From Acanthaster planci (lineage: Eukaryota > Echinodermata > Asteroidea > Valvatida > Acanthasteridae): a DNA stretch of 64,000 bases. Numbering within the stretch: position 1 is the stretch's first letter; every line of letters begins with the position of its first letter. The stretch covers positions 1,447,402-1,511,401 of the forward strand of contig NW_019091395.1 of assembly GCF_001949145.1 (NCBI RefSeq). Direction: 5' to 3'. The notes beneath the pieces are model-generated. The model saw only the letters and a program-made list of their open reading frames with translations, was not told the DNA's origin and ran no database searches. Of the stretch, positions 10,326 through 22,800 are shown piece by piece. Made by a program: the position numbers and the translations under genes.

Positions 10326-13300
10326 ATTGCTTCTTTTTTACAATTTTAGTGTCTTTCCTTGGTGCTCTTTTGTTAAATTGTGCAATTTGTGTATTTGTAA
10401 ACTTCTCCGACATGAGTTTACAACTTCATTCTTTCTGAGCTTTTGATGTTTCTTATTGACAATTGTTTGATGTCAATAAAGGTACATGTATTTCAAAAAC
10501 ATTCATTACCTTTACTAGCACCCTGTTCCTACACAAAGTCCACTTTCTCAAAGGAGGGAGTTCGGTGGGTTTGCATTTTTTTGGAATCCCAACAAATATG
10601 GTACATGTATTAATGAAAAGCTTTTTTCAAGAGAAATTCATTTGGGTGCGAACCAGATTCATATCTCAAACTTTATTCAAGTTGCGTCATTTTTATAGAA
10701 AAAAATTAACCACTTCCTGTCCGTAAATTTGGACTTGACACCACTCTCCTAATATGAAAAGGCACTGTTTTTTTGTTTCACTAAATGAAAGTCAACCAAC
10801 TGAGTATCATTAAATAGCCCTTTTAGAACTGCAATTGCTGGTTTGTCAGTCATATTTTTACTTTTCAATTTAACATAGATATCGATATTTAAAAATGGAG
10901 ATTTAATGTGTTGCTTTGGACAGGTTTATAGACAGCATGCTACCGTACATGTAGAGATATATGCAGTTCCCTCTCCAGTGCAGGAACATAACTAAGAAGA
11001 GTAAATTATGCTTACCTGTGTAGCGGGCATAATATGATAATCATGACACCTGCTTACATAATTTATTTTTTTACAAGTTTACGCCTTTTATATTGTCAGC
11101 CAACCAGTGGAGATTAGTTCGTTGCCGACTAAGATAGCGAAAAGTTTTCACACGCTTTACAAAATACAAGCTTTAGAGAATATATATATATAAAAAATAA
11201 CGAGAAAAATCCAGGGATTTTATTCACAGAAAATAATTATTAATTAACAACGAAAATGAATAAAGGGCCTAGCTTGAAGATGTGTTGAAGTTGGGGATGA
11301 GTTGTCTTGGCTTCACTTGGCAAGAAGCGGCAGAACTTGCAGTTGAAGGACTTGCAATACAAGGGGGCTTGAATGAATTCCAAAGATCATTGGCTAAGTG
11401 CAGATGGTGTGCAGATGATGTGCAGATGGTGTGTAGAGCTCGATTGCACAGTCTCTCCTTCCCCAGCTTGAGTAAATCAGGTGTGGGGAACAGCATTCAT
11501 GTGACTCTGCTGCAAGTCACCCACTGTCCAACAGTATATGGAGCTCAATAGGCTCACTGATGTTACCCTAGTGCCTCAGTACTAGTGGTGTCTTTGCCTA
11601 GAGCAGGACAGGGACAAATATGTAATTGTGGCAGGTTCAATGCAAGGAGAGATCACAGATACAACAGAACAGTCTCTTTGGAGTCCAGTAGCCAAGTGGA
11701 GTGGAGGGTCACTGGCCACTGAATTTATCTGCTCCTCCTCAAGGACTCTTGTGGTTGGTTGCAAGTTCTGCTACCAACCTGCCCACACGCGCTGCCAAGC
11801 AACCCACACATTTCTAAGAAACTGCATGACCTAATCCTGGGGGAGTTAGCATTTCAAAAAAATAGGGGGCACAAAATTCATCCTATTACACCTGTATTTG
11901 AACCTGCAAATTGAACTTACACTTACTCAAGAAAACTTCTGCAAAACTTTCCAACAGGCAAGTGCACTAGGTCTCCCCCCCCCAAAAAAAAACTAATATA
12001 AAGCTAGATGTATAATATTGCTTTCAACAGGAAAACAATGTCTATAATCTCAAATGTTGAAATAAAAGGGAAAAATGTACAAAGGTTGGGCTTACATGAA
12101 GGAAATTAACCCAAGCCCCCACAAATGTAATTTATTAAGTATGAAGTTCACAAGAGTAGTTGAACTTTTGCAAAATAACCCCCCCCCCAATTTGACTGTA
12201 CAGTTTTTAGTTAGAATTGAGAGGAACAACAGAACATGTGGAAAATTATGGTGTACTTTATCGATCGGCGATCAGATGCGCTCACACTCAAGATCTAAAC
12301 CTCAATCTTCCTAAGGTGTTTCTGACCCAAATTTTTCAAAATGATAGCTACATGTAGTTTCTTGTAGATGTACCGGAAAGCCTCTAAAATGTCACTTGAA
12401 ATAATGCCTGTTTTTAGCGGATCAAAACTTCCAGAAAACTTTTCTTACGGAACTTTCATTAAAGGGTTTGGTCAACTCAAACTCTATCCATTCATGCAAA
12501 ATTGATGAAAAACGTGTGGTCCCTGGGGCTAGAAATTGATTTTACTGTGTCGTGTCTAGGGGGAGTCAGGTAACCACATTTTTGTACACAAACATGATGT
12601 ATGCGCACTAACCCATGCACAGATTACATGTATATTAGCTGTTTAACTCCTGCTTGGCCATGCTTGGAAATGCATAGGCCTTTTAACTGTTGTGTCACCA
12701 TTTTTCACCGGCGTTAAACTACCATTTCATATGTCCTTAATGAAAAAGTCCAATTTTTTCATTGGTAATGGTTTCAGATGGTGTCTCAAAATACTTTACT
12801 GCTGAAAACCATCATTTTTAGAAGAAACCGAGAGGAAAAGATTTCCTGTTTTTGGTGCAAAATCAACGGATTCTGCCACGCTACTGATACCTCCAGATTG
12901 AAATGCAACAAATTTGGTATCAGTGAATAGCACTTTTCACAAACATCACAAAAATCCTTTGTAAGGCCATATAACAGGGGAAAGGTTATTAAGACCCTTC
13001 CATGACGTCTTTCCGCTACGCCGTGAAGCAAGATCATGGCCACGCCATTTGGCAAGTCTTAAACAATACCTTGGACGTCTGCAAAATTAAAAGTTAAAAT
13101 TCACAACGTTTCACCACATATTAGCCATCAATTGAAAAAGGAATCCTCCAACTCTCCAGAAATTATTTCAAAATTGAATTTGAGCAACAGGAACTATTCC
13201 CGAGAAGGCAAAATTTGCAGTCTTTTTTTACACAATTCCAGATACAATCAATTGACCTGTTTTGCCTGAACTCACTACTCAAACTACATGTAACTAACAG

Positions 13301-16300
13301 TTTAAGCTTATGGAACATTACTCAATCCTGACAGGCCTAGTTTAGGTAGATTTGACAATATTTTGAGTAAGAAAACCACACATTTTTAACCCGAGTTTGG
13401 CAAAAGACAACTGCTCTGTCAAATCACGCCATTTTGTGTCTCATCTTGTCACCCCACTCAGGCATGTTGGATTCACCAAAACGGATCTCCGTCCAGGTCA
13501 AGGAACCAGACTACATTTGTTAATTTGTCATTGTTCACAGCTCTTCAGGGCAGTCATGTACACGTATGCTGCTGTTTAACCCACGATTTCCCTCAAAAAC
13601 CAAAAGCCCTGTTCTCTTTTCTTTCTGATATGAAAGAGGACATCACCAACAACTTGTGTCGATCAGTTGTTTCGAAAAAGTAGAATTTGTTCCTTTATCA
13701 TAGGAACAGGGTGGTAAAGGTAATGAAACACCCAAAATAGTAGTAAAATTATCCGTTCAGCTACATGTAGCTGCCCACTTCTATCCAAAATATGCCACAG
13801 GTTAGGGATTTTTGTGAAAGAAATACCCCGAACTGGAAACTACATGTACCGATCCCAAATTGGTGAAAATTATAGAAATATCGCTATCATGTCTGTTCAT
13901 GTTTGATCCCTCCTGATTATGTTCTGTCTTATTGTGAAAACCCTGTGAGATCGCAAAATATTGACTCGCGTGTAGAAACCCAACGATTTGGTTGAATACA
14001 TCCTTTAATATCGAGGGACAGTTTCACAGTCTAAAATACAGAAACCAATTCCAAAAATTGAATACTCTTTCCTGTTTTTCTGAAGAAGGATAACACAGTT
14101 TGTTCCATTGCCACTGAATGCGGCAGTGTTTTGTGTGCAGTACATGTATGTGTGCTTGTTTCAGTAAACAAAAGGGAAAATCAACCATCGTCTACAAAAC
14201 TATGGGACGTAGAAAAAACTACCAGAAAGAGGACAAAAAGACAGAATTTTTGATTCAAACTTTCTGATTTCCATTTCCCTGGTGTCCAATTTTTTTTTTT
14301 TTTAAGAAAACATGGGGGAATTTCAGGCCCCGTTTCCAGTTATTTTAGGACAGAATAGTCAATAACCCCTCCAGGAGGCCCAGTATACATTCCTCTGATA
14401 TTCTTCTGTAATCTTCACTGTTTGGACAACTTCCATTGAAGACAAAAATGCTTGTGTTCTCCACCTGTACATAAAAAAACAAAAAAGGGACAGGCCGCCC
14501 CCTTTTGTTCTGTACATGGGCGCCGCCATCTTGTCTTTACAGGTTGCACTACACCAAACAATATCCCATAAAGGGTACATGTAGAAAACAGTGCAAAATC
14601 GGAAAAAATTGGCATGGCCTGTTGACTCTGGGGAAGAGGTTGGCCTCCGGTTTTTCACTTGAAATTTGAGATTATGGCCGGAAATTCACTTTTTGTTTCA
14701 ATTTTATCAGTGTTAGCCATGCGATTTTTATTATTCGCCTTTCCCCGAAGATACCCCCAAAATAGCAGTTAAACTATGCGCTCTGTACACATGTATGTGT
14801 GTAATTCTTAGCCATGACTGGACTGACTGGTTGAAATGGCAGTTATATGTAGCTGCAGCGCTCTGGGGTTCAAACACAGTGACCAATCACAGGGTGCCTC
14901 ATTATCTATGCCCAAATGGCAAGAACGACAAGCAACAGCGCGCATCGCACTGAAGATTGCTGCGAGCCACATGCGAGATAGCACTTGCTGTACAAACGTG
15001 GTAAGTTTGATCAGCAGCAATTTGTTAAACCACTGGTTGATTTTCCATGGTGCCCGATATATATTTAATGCATCGGTTATCAGTCAAAATTGAACATTGG
15101 TTGATTATTTGTCGCTGATCAAACTTTCCCCTTCATTCACACTGCAAGGGCGCTGGTGCAGACGTGCACTCAGACCCAACGGCTGTCGCTAAGAGTTGCT
15201 CACACACACATACAGAAAGTGGCAGCAACCAATTTCCATATCTTGTGTATCAATCGCTGCCGTAGACAACAATTTGGTTGCAGCTTGTCTTCACAAGTAC
15301 ATGTACACATGTGAACCACATGACTCTTGGACGCTGATCGGGAACTATTTGCACCTTTTAAAAAAAATTAGCATGGTTTTTGCCCGTTTTTCTTGGTACA
15401 AAGTACATGTACATGTACGAAGGAATGCTAGCTACGCGTACCATACATAAAACTCTTGGGGGCAATGGAGCAGCATTTCTATGGGTACACAACCGTCATG
15501 AAATCCCTGTTCATGCCCTGTCAAACGTCATGTACATGTATATGTACAGCCTATGGCAAAAAAGGGTCGTTTTCTGTGGGATTTGTGGGAGCAGGGCAGA
15601 TGTCAGACCCCACAGTTCTTGGGTATAGGATTGTCACAAACTTTGAATCTTAATATCTTCTGAAATGGAAATGACTGGACAATTTTACTTGCGCCAACAT
15701 ATTCCTCAGAGTTTGGACTTTTCACGGGCACCCTAAAACTTTCCAAAACCGTAAGTTTTCCAATGTACATGTATGGCACCTTAAAAAACCCGACCTGTGG
15801 TACATGCTTACCGTGGATGGGTGCGGATGGTGTAGTGTACTGTACATACATGTATATGTATTAATGTTACTCAAATTTCATTTCTCTGTTCGTCTGGCAC
15901 ACAAGCAATGACTCTCAAGGTGACAGGAACCAGTTTTGTTGTGACTGTCGCGAGCCTTGAAATCTGACACACAAAGCATTGCCTTTGTTAACAAGCATTA
16001 TTTTCAATCCCGCAGTTTGGATTTCAAGCATTAAAGTCATGCCTTGAAGTAGGGCTGTGATGGCAACAGAAAACAGATTTCCAAAGAGAGGCATTTGCAG
16101 CCCTATTTGTGGGGCTAACCAGGAGGATAAGTGCTTTACTAAATATCAATATGCTAGGCTTGTTGATGGAGTAACACAGGAGTTTATCTAGCTCCGTTAA
16201 TTCATTAAATTTCACCTAACAAATCGCCTTAAATCTCTGCGAATCTTGCCCATCGAGCAAGGAAATTATCGATAACATTCAATACTATCCTTCGCTGCAT

Positions 16301-16313
16301 TCTGGATATCAAT
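10326..16313. other. Intergenic, no gene seen
   Basis: AT-rich sequence with scattered TACATGTA words, short homopolymers and a few chance open frames of 60-100 codons. Near 11400-11440 there is a short imperfect tandem of GTGCAGATG. A repeat copy sits at 14535-14670. I see no splice-bounded exon that I can defend. Confidence 0.5.
14535..14670 (+). repeat. Interspersed repeat shared with 4967-5100
   Basis: It carries TTGCACTACACCAAA and GGGAAGAGGTTGGCCTCCGG followed by TTTTTCACTTGAAAT, in the same order as at 4967-5100. Confidence 0.5.
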
Positions 16314-17170
16314 ATGCCGCCGACAAAAGATAAAAAACAACCAGTTACGGTCGATGCAAACAGCACGCCCATGCCTGAATCAACTGACAATGCCTATGAG
16401 TCCACCATTACGTAAGATGCATCAGTAACCAAACTTTCATTAATAGAGGTCCTACAAAATGAGCTACAGGAATCCCAAGCAGGAATTCCAGGTAAACTAG
16501 ACTTGGTTATCTCCAATCAAGAATCCCTGCTGCAAAGAATGGACAGTATGGAATCCAGACAAACGGATATGGAAAAGTCAGTAATCCGCACCTCCGAATG
16601 TATTGATGAAATCAAGGCCAAAAACCAAGATCTCCAATCAAAGTTGGACAAAGTCACAGTACAGTTGTATGAAGCAGAGAAAAAAGTTGCCCAACATGAA
16701 GCCTCAACTCTCAACCCAGAACACTATTCCAGAAGCTACATGTATAACATCAGATTCGGAGGGATTCCGGAACTATCAAATGAACCACCTGCTACCCATA
16801 TAATAAAAGTAAAGAAATCTTGTCAGAAAAATGTCAACTGGAGCCTAAAATTGAGAATGCCCACCGCTCTGGACCTCCTTCCAGATCGCCCAATAGTAGA
16901 CCTCGGCCCATCCTAGCCAAGTTCTTGTATCGACCAGAGAGACAGGCAGTACTACTTAAGGAAAAGGCAACTCTGACTGACTGTGGCATCTACATGGTCC
17001 AAGACCTACCGGCAGCAGATGTCGCAGGGAAGAAAGCACTCAAAGAAGTCATGGACAAAGCATACAAGGCCGGCAAGAGACCCGTCTTTCGCAACGGACA
17101 GTTATTTATCAATGGTCAGAGGTATACTCCCACTCGACCCTCCCAACTCATAAAAGCTTGCCAAGAGACC
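16314..17170 (+). pseudogene. LINE ORF1 remnant (coiled coil plus RNA-binding-like region)
   Basis: An ATG opens MPPTKDKKQPVTVDANS. One in-frame stop follows after about 33 codons, then the same frame continues with a heptad-rich stretch (NQESLLQRMDSMESRQ, DLQSKLDKVTVQL) and the block YSRSYMYNIRFGGIPE, the usual start of the RRM-like domain in LINE ORF1 proteins. A frameshift near 16820-16850 moves the rest (RPRPILAKFLYRPERQAVLL) to another frame. It is non-functional because of the stop and frame breaks. Confidence 0.7.
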
Positions 17171-17408
17171 AAGGTGATTATATGTATCAGTATTTCCATC
17201 CATATCATAATTTGGTGTCCTAAGAATCTGATTACTTGAACGGAGCAGTATGAAGCTGTTGTGTTACCCCATCATAACATGCAAAATTAAATATTACTGT
17301 TATCCACTGATCTACACTAGCAGGAATTCATACATGTAATCTTACTAGCACTATTCTCACATTTATTTCCTTTTGTGACTTGGTAGTGTTTGTTTTAATT
17401 TTAGTACT

Positions 17409-18308
17409 TATGCCTGTTAAATTTCCTGTTAGTAACCCTGTGAGACGTAATCAAAATGGGATTTTCTGTGATAATTGTAAACTTTGGATGCACCTTAAAT
17501 GTACTCATTTGGACCTCACTGACTACTATAACTAAACGAAAGATGATAATGCTTGGCTCTGTCCACAGTGCCTACATGTAGTTGATACTTTACCATTTAA
17601 TTGTTTAGATCCTAAAGAATTTGATAGTGTGATAATGGACTTGTTCATCTACACCTGTGCCTATGACATCAGAGACCATATTAGACTTACACCCTGATGA
17701 GTTACCATTTCTAGAAGATCCAGATAACCCTTAACCTACATGTGTACATGTATGATGAGTAACTCCTCTTACTCTTCACATAACAACTTTCAGGACTACT
17801 TCAGTGCTAACCCAGCGGAAACTTTCGCGCTTCTACATGTACATGTAAACATGAGAAGCTTACCAAAAAATAATGATTCTTTGAAACTTTTGCTTCATCC
17901 CTTAAATCATAACCTTTCCATCATAGGTTTGAGTGAAACTTGGCTCAACGCTAACTCAAGTATGAGTGAATTGGATATACCTGGGTATACTCTTGTACAC
18001 TGTAACTAAAAATAGACAAAATGGAACTGGAGGTTGTGTTGGATTATATATCCTAAGTAGCCTCCAACATGTTTTGAGGCCAGACCTGAATGCCATTAAT
18101 GATAGCACTCCAGAATATTTCTATCAAAATTATTACCCCTCATAACCAAAAGAACATAATTGTTGGGGTCGTATATCAACCACCAGATGCTAACTTTGAT
18201 GTTTTCCTAAGCTCACTTAATGTAATCCTCCATAATGCGACCAAAGATAATAAATATGCTGGACAAGCTGTGCTTCTTAGTGGTCCCTCCACCTTTGTGT
18301 GGAAATAA
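17409..18308 (+). pseudogene. LINE ORF2 remnant: PHD-like finger and endonuclease start, RT missing
   Basis: The first part reads FCDNCKLWMHLKCTHL and, after a stop, WLCPQC, a PHD-type zinc finger as found ahead of the endonuclease in CR1/L2-like LINEs. Further on come VNMRSLPKN, LSIIGLSETWL and IIVGVVYQPP, hallmarks of the EEP-type endonuclease, including the Glu of the SETWL block. Several stops and frameshifts break it. The reverse transcriptase is absent: the sequence passes from mid-endonuclease to a short A/T-rich tail, so an internal deletion is likely. Confidence 0.7.
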
Positions 18309-18333
18309 AGTCAAGTAAATAAATGAATGAATG
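18302..18333 (+). repeat. LINE 3' tail, short AATGA/AATAA tandem
   Basis: AAATAAAGTCAAGTAAATAA followed by (ATGA)n-like repeats right after the endonuclease remnant, typical of the simple-repeat tail of CR1/L2-like LINEs. Confidence 0.5.
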
Positions 18334-19169
18334 TTAGGCCTACCACTGGCTATCTCTGACTACCTCCGGCTATACACCAACTTTTACCAACTGCCCTAAT
18401 TTTTGCATATATACAAGTATTCGTACATCCAGCTTTCTCATAAGGTATGCCTAGTCTGGGTAATTTGGACTTTGCAAATCACCTTTTTTAACATAGATTT
18501 AGATATGATCAGGCGATAGTAGAGTATGAGTACCTTCCATACATGTACAGTGTACATGTACTGTAGGTTTTCCGTCCCATTCATTTCACTCCAAATACAT
18601 GTACATATAGCTTGTACCATGAAGCAAAATCCTCCAAATTCACCTCCAAAACGGTCACTAAACTGTCTAATGTGTGTGGCTTAGGAGATTCCAATATGAT
18701 GGTAAGATTTACTCACATTTGGGAAGAAAAGAGAAATTTCCCCTCCAATTTGGAAACACTCTTGTTTTCGAGCTCGAAGTCGCCATCTTGTTCCAGTAGT
18801 GATTTAAACCATATATTAATGTCCTGGAGATGACGTCATGATGTGCTGGCCTCTAGCAGCCCATGTGCGCCGACTGATTCCTGAGCCGCAATATTTGGTA
18901 GCATAGTCACATTGAAAAAGTCACAGTACTTCTCTATGACATCAAGTTGTGTATGGTTTGTGTGTTTCCAATCTGTACATGTATGCGGTTTGTGGCTTTG
19001 AAGGATTTCTTTTTTTCTCAGACTTTGGGAGCCCTTTACAACATTCAACATTAGTTTGTAAAAAGTGAACGATGAGAGAACAAATAAGAGGTTGATTGAA
19101 GATTTGTACACACTTGGAGAGGAGTTGAGTCACATGTACAATGTACACCAACATCAGTCCTTACACAGC
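18334..19169. other. Intergenic upstream of the RING-H2 gene
   Basis: TACATGTA words are frequent here (18540-18610). I see no exon. The promoter of the gene starting at 19646 may lie here or further upstream in an untranslated exon. Confidence 0.4.
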
Positions 19170-19466
19170 TGTACTTGTGGGCTATTTCCTTTGTTTTTGT
19201 GTACAAAACTCCCACACAATATGTAAAAAATTTCAAATCACTCCAATTTAAACCAAATTCACTTTCCTGGGACAAAATTTCGACCGTATGTCCCTTATAT
19301 AAAACACTTCAATTTACGACAGATTTTTACCCATCAAAAATTTCCCCATTTTGAGTTATTTCCAAATATCAGTTTCCTAAAATTCTTGTGGGGTACCAAT
19401 TTTCACAAGGTAAAATCTGGCCTTGTGGGTTACTTCCCATTGTTCCGGTACCCCACAAGGCCCTGT
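19170..19466 (+). repeat. About 300-bp repeat, copy A
   Basis: It matches the reverse complement of 49042-49338 along its length. Shared blocks are TTGTGGGCTATTTCCTTTGT, GTCCCTTATATAAAACACTT and the terminal CTTGTGGGGTACC / GGTACCCCACAAG inverted words. It is non-coding. Confidence 0.65.
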
Positions 19467-19645
19467 GTATAAGTTGATGTACGTGTTCGTGGTCCCTTAA
19501 AGTCACTGGGTTCCAACTAGAATGTTATTCATGAAGGTACATGTACTCTGCATACATTTATTGTAGGCCTGTGTTTCAGTCTGCCTGAACTGTAGCTAAA
19601 TACATATGTTTGAACTCCTGGTTTTTTGTGTGCATGTAGATCAAG

Positions 19646-19809
19646 ATGGCCCATGCTGAGGTTGTAGATGTAGATGACAGTGCTCTGTCACACAGGTTGC
19701 AAAAGCCACATGGCATGCATGCAGCAGTCCTACTAGACCTATGGAGCAGCAGTGATGAAGAAGCTAGCCACAGTATTCACTCTCACGAACTGGCGCCTGA
19801 CACACCGAG
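19646..19809 (+). CDS. RING-H2 gene exon 1 (start codon)
   Basis: ATG in context tcaagATGG opens MAHAEVVDVDDSALSHRL and runs 54 codons plus two bases to a gtgagc donor. The two spare bases (AG) are completed by the first base of 20799 to give Ser. No shorter ATG is better supported. EVVDVDD is a SIM-like motif. Confidence 0.75.
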
Positions 19810-22800
19810 GTGAGCCAGGAACATTGTATTCTAATGAAAAGTCAACCATAGTAATGCTTGAGGCCAGAGCAAACTCACAGAACATAGACCATTAGAATAT
19901 GCATGTCTGTCTACCATCTCCCAATGCTTTTCATTATTGTACTGCCTTGTTTGCTGATTTATGTAGACCATTAGTGTTTAGTTCACTTTATTTGACAGTG
20001 TATTTGTACAAATACAAAGGTACATATACGATGGCATTTGTCCAGTTCCATTTGCCTGTCAATTTATCTCAAGCCCTTTCCACCACGTGTTTATATCCAG
20101 CATGTCCATTGTCCAGCCATGGAAAGTTCTGCACAGGACATGTACCTGTACATATGCAAAGCTGCTGGGACATGGTCAATAAGGACATTCATTTGATGTA
20201 CTTTTAAGATTGAGGACAAAATTGGTCAAGAGGGACATGCAGATTATCATTCAACATATTTCAGTGGGATTAAGAATATTTTAACACTTACAGTGGAACG
20301 TCGTTAACAAGGGATCCTTCGGACTTGGCAGACTAATTCGTCCTCACAGGAACCTGGTATTATCAGGAATGATCAACCAATGAAAAACAAATGATTGGGA
20401 CCTAAAAATGTCCTTGTTATAAGAAGAATTTTGCATTAACAGTGCTGTCATTAATGAGGTTCAACTAAGTATCAATATATTTTTGCCACCTGTTGTTTCC
20501 TGATGACAGGCTAAAAATGTTTTGGACAGGTAGATTTTGCTTGTTCAGATTCCACAATCACACCTTTTTTAACACAAGCCTTCACACTGAGGAGCAGATC
20601 ATGAAATTTTCTTCCAAATATGGAGTGGAGTGAAAATATTACCTCAGATACAGTAGTACATGTACGTAGGCTGTCAGCTTCAAAGATTTACTGGGAGTTG
20701 ACGGGCAGTTGGCTAGGAAAAGACTTGGGCAGACATTTACTCCTTGATGAAACCCTACTAATTTCTAAGCATGTTTCTTTTTTATCTGATCCTGACAGCC
20801 CTGCTGAAAGATTAGAGTCCCGGTTTCCAGCAGACAGCAAATCAAGTCTTCAACGTGTACATGAGGATGATACTAGTGAGATTGTCTCACACCAGTCACA
20901 GACATTGCTTGTCAGATCCCGGCATGCTGCGGCCAAACACATCTTACCCAAGAGCTTGCTGACACAAGTACACAGCAGGCACAAATCAACGGCACCTTTG
21001 CGAAGCCAGAAAAGAACAGCAATGAACTCAGTTTCTTCATCCCAGCTTGCCAGGAGTTCCTCACCTGTTTTCCTTCACGGACCTAAGACAGTCTCCCTGC
21101 TTCCCCACAAAAAGTTACCCACTCGGACACCAGAAAGTTCAGACAGCAGCACTGAAGAAGATAGTGATAACGAGTCAAAGAACATCACTGCCAGGAAGCA
21201 CAATACGTATTTCAAGAAAAAAGGAAACAAAGCAGGAGTTCTAAAGAGGGCAAGTAGCTTAAATTGGGAGAATAGTTCTGGAGACGCTGAGTCAGTGTCT
21301 GTGAGTGTGAAGGATAGTACAGATACATGCAACTCTTACCCAGGGACCCAAGCCAGTTGGCAGTCAGAAAGGGAGCCTAAAAGCTGCAAACTCAACCGGC
21401 ATTTGTTAATTGGAAGAAGCTCAGGCAGTAGTAGTTCATCAGATTCAGAATCACTTCTCTCTCCAGCCAAGTCACAGCGAGGAAAAGTACAAAGAACCAC
21501 TGTAAGAACAGTTCCCGAGAACTTCTGTGAAAATGCAGCCACCCTGGAGACAGCATCATCTTGCCACAAGCATGGTGAACACTTGGAAAGGCCAGGAAGA
21601 GGCAAGCGGGAACTGAGCAGAGGTGAGGGTCAAGTCCAGAGGGCTAAACGGGTCAGAGTGTCACTGACATTCAGCAGTGTGTCATCTGATTCATCAAGTT
21701 CCTCAGACTCTGAAGTAAGTGAAAGTACCTGTACCAAGTCAGATTGGTCATGTTTCAAGTCTCAAGAGAACACCCTAGAAACAGTCTGCAGAAGCAAGGA
21801 GTACATCAAGCCTAGATGTGGCCAACAAAGCACTAGTCCTAAAAGGGCAACTAAACAGAAAATGGTGACCCTGTTTGGAAGGACATCAAGTGAAGATGGC
21901 GAGGATACAACAGAAGAAGATGTTCAGGAAGTCTTGGATGACCAGAGGGATGATACAGAAGATGCCCTGGCAAGCTCTGTTGCATCTGGTACTTTCACCA
22001 TCGGGAAGAAACCATGTTCTGGTTCAGAGAGGGACGACTCAGTCATACTCATAGACATCACTCAAAGTGCTGAGAGAGGGGCTTTGGCTGGACATTCTAG
22101 GCCAAAGTTGAAAACAAATCCTTTGTCTAAACAAAGATGTGGCAAAAATTCTGAAGGGTTGTCCCCTGTCTTTCCTGTACATTTACCCACCCACAAGGGG
22201 CTATCTGGAAGATTTGACGATACTTGTGCACCCTTGTTTGTCAATAACTTGGCAGTCGATGGAGCATTCAAGACTACTCATACCAATTCATCAAAAGCAG
22301 CAAAAAGCTCACACCACATTCTTGGCCATATCCCAAAAGATGTGTTGTCCATGTCACCTGTTTTGGAAACAGAAGGATCGCAATCAGGTAAATTATCTTC
22401 TTGTGCAAAGCAACAGATTAATACCGCTGTGGTCCAGGATTATTCTCAATGTCGATCACAGTCACCAGTCTTTGGTTCTCAATCACAAGTCATCAGTTCT
22501 CAATCACCTGTCATCGGTTCTCAATCACCAGTCATCAGTTCTCAATCACCTGTCATCGGTTCTCAATCACCAGTCATCAGTTCTCAATCACCAGTCTTTG
22601 CTTCTCCATTACCAGCCATGTGTTCTCAAATGCCAGTCATTGGTTCTCACTTGCCAGTCAGTGGTTCTCAGTTGCCTGTAATCGGTTCTCAGTCAACAGT
22701 CATCAGTTCTTATTTGCCGGTCTGTGGTTCTTCATCACCAGCCTTGCATGTAGGTTTTCAGTCTCCAGTCTTTGGTCCCACCTCTGCCGGCAGTGGGAGT

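Noticed and set aside
11269-11551. Frames on both strands with a possible LINE C-terminal look
   Set aside because: Only a weak WNS-like word resembles the end of a reverse transcriptase. There are no flanking RT motifs.
20620-20798. N-terminal extension of the large frame
   Set aside because: The acceptor at 20798 and the matching phase with the exon at 19646 make it intronic read-through.
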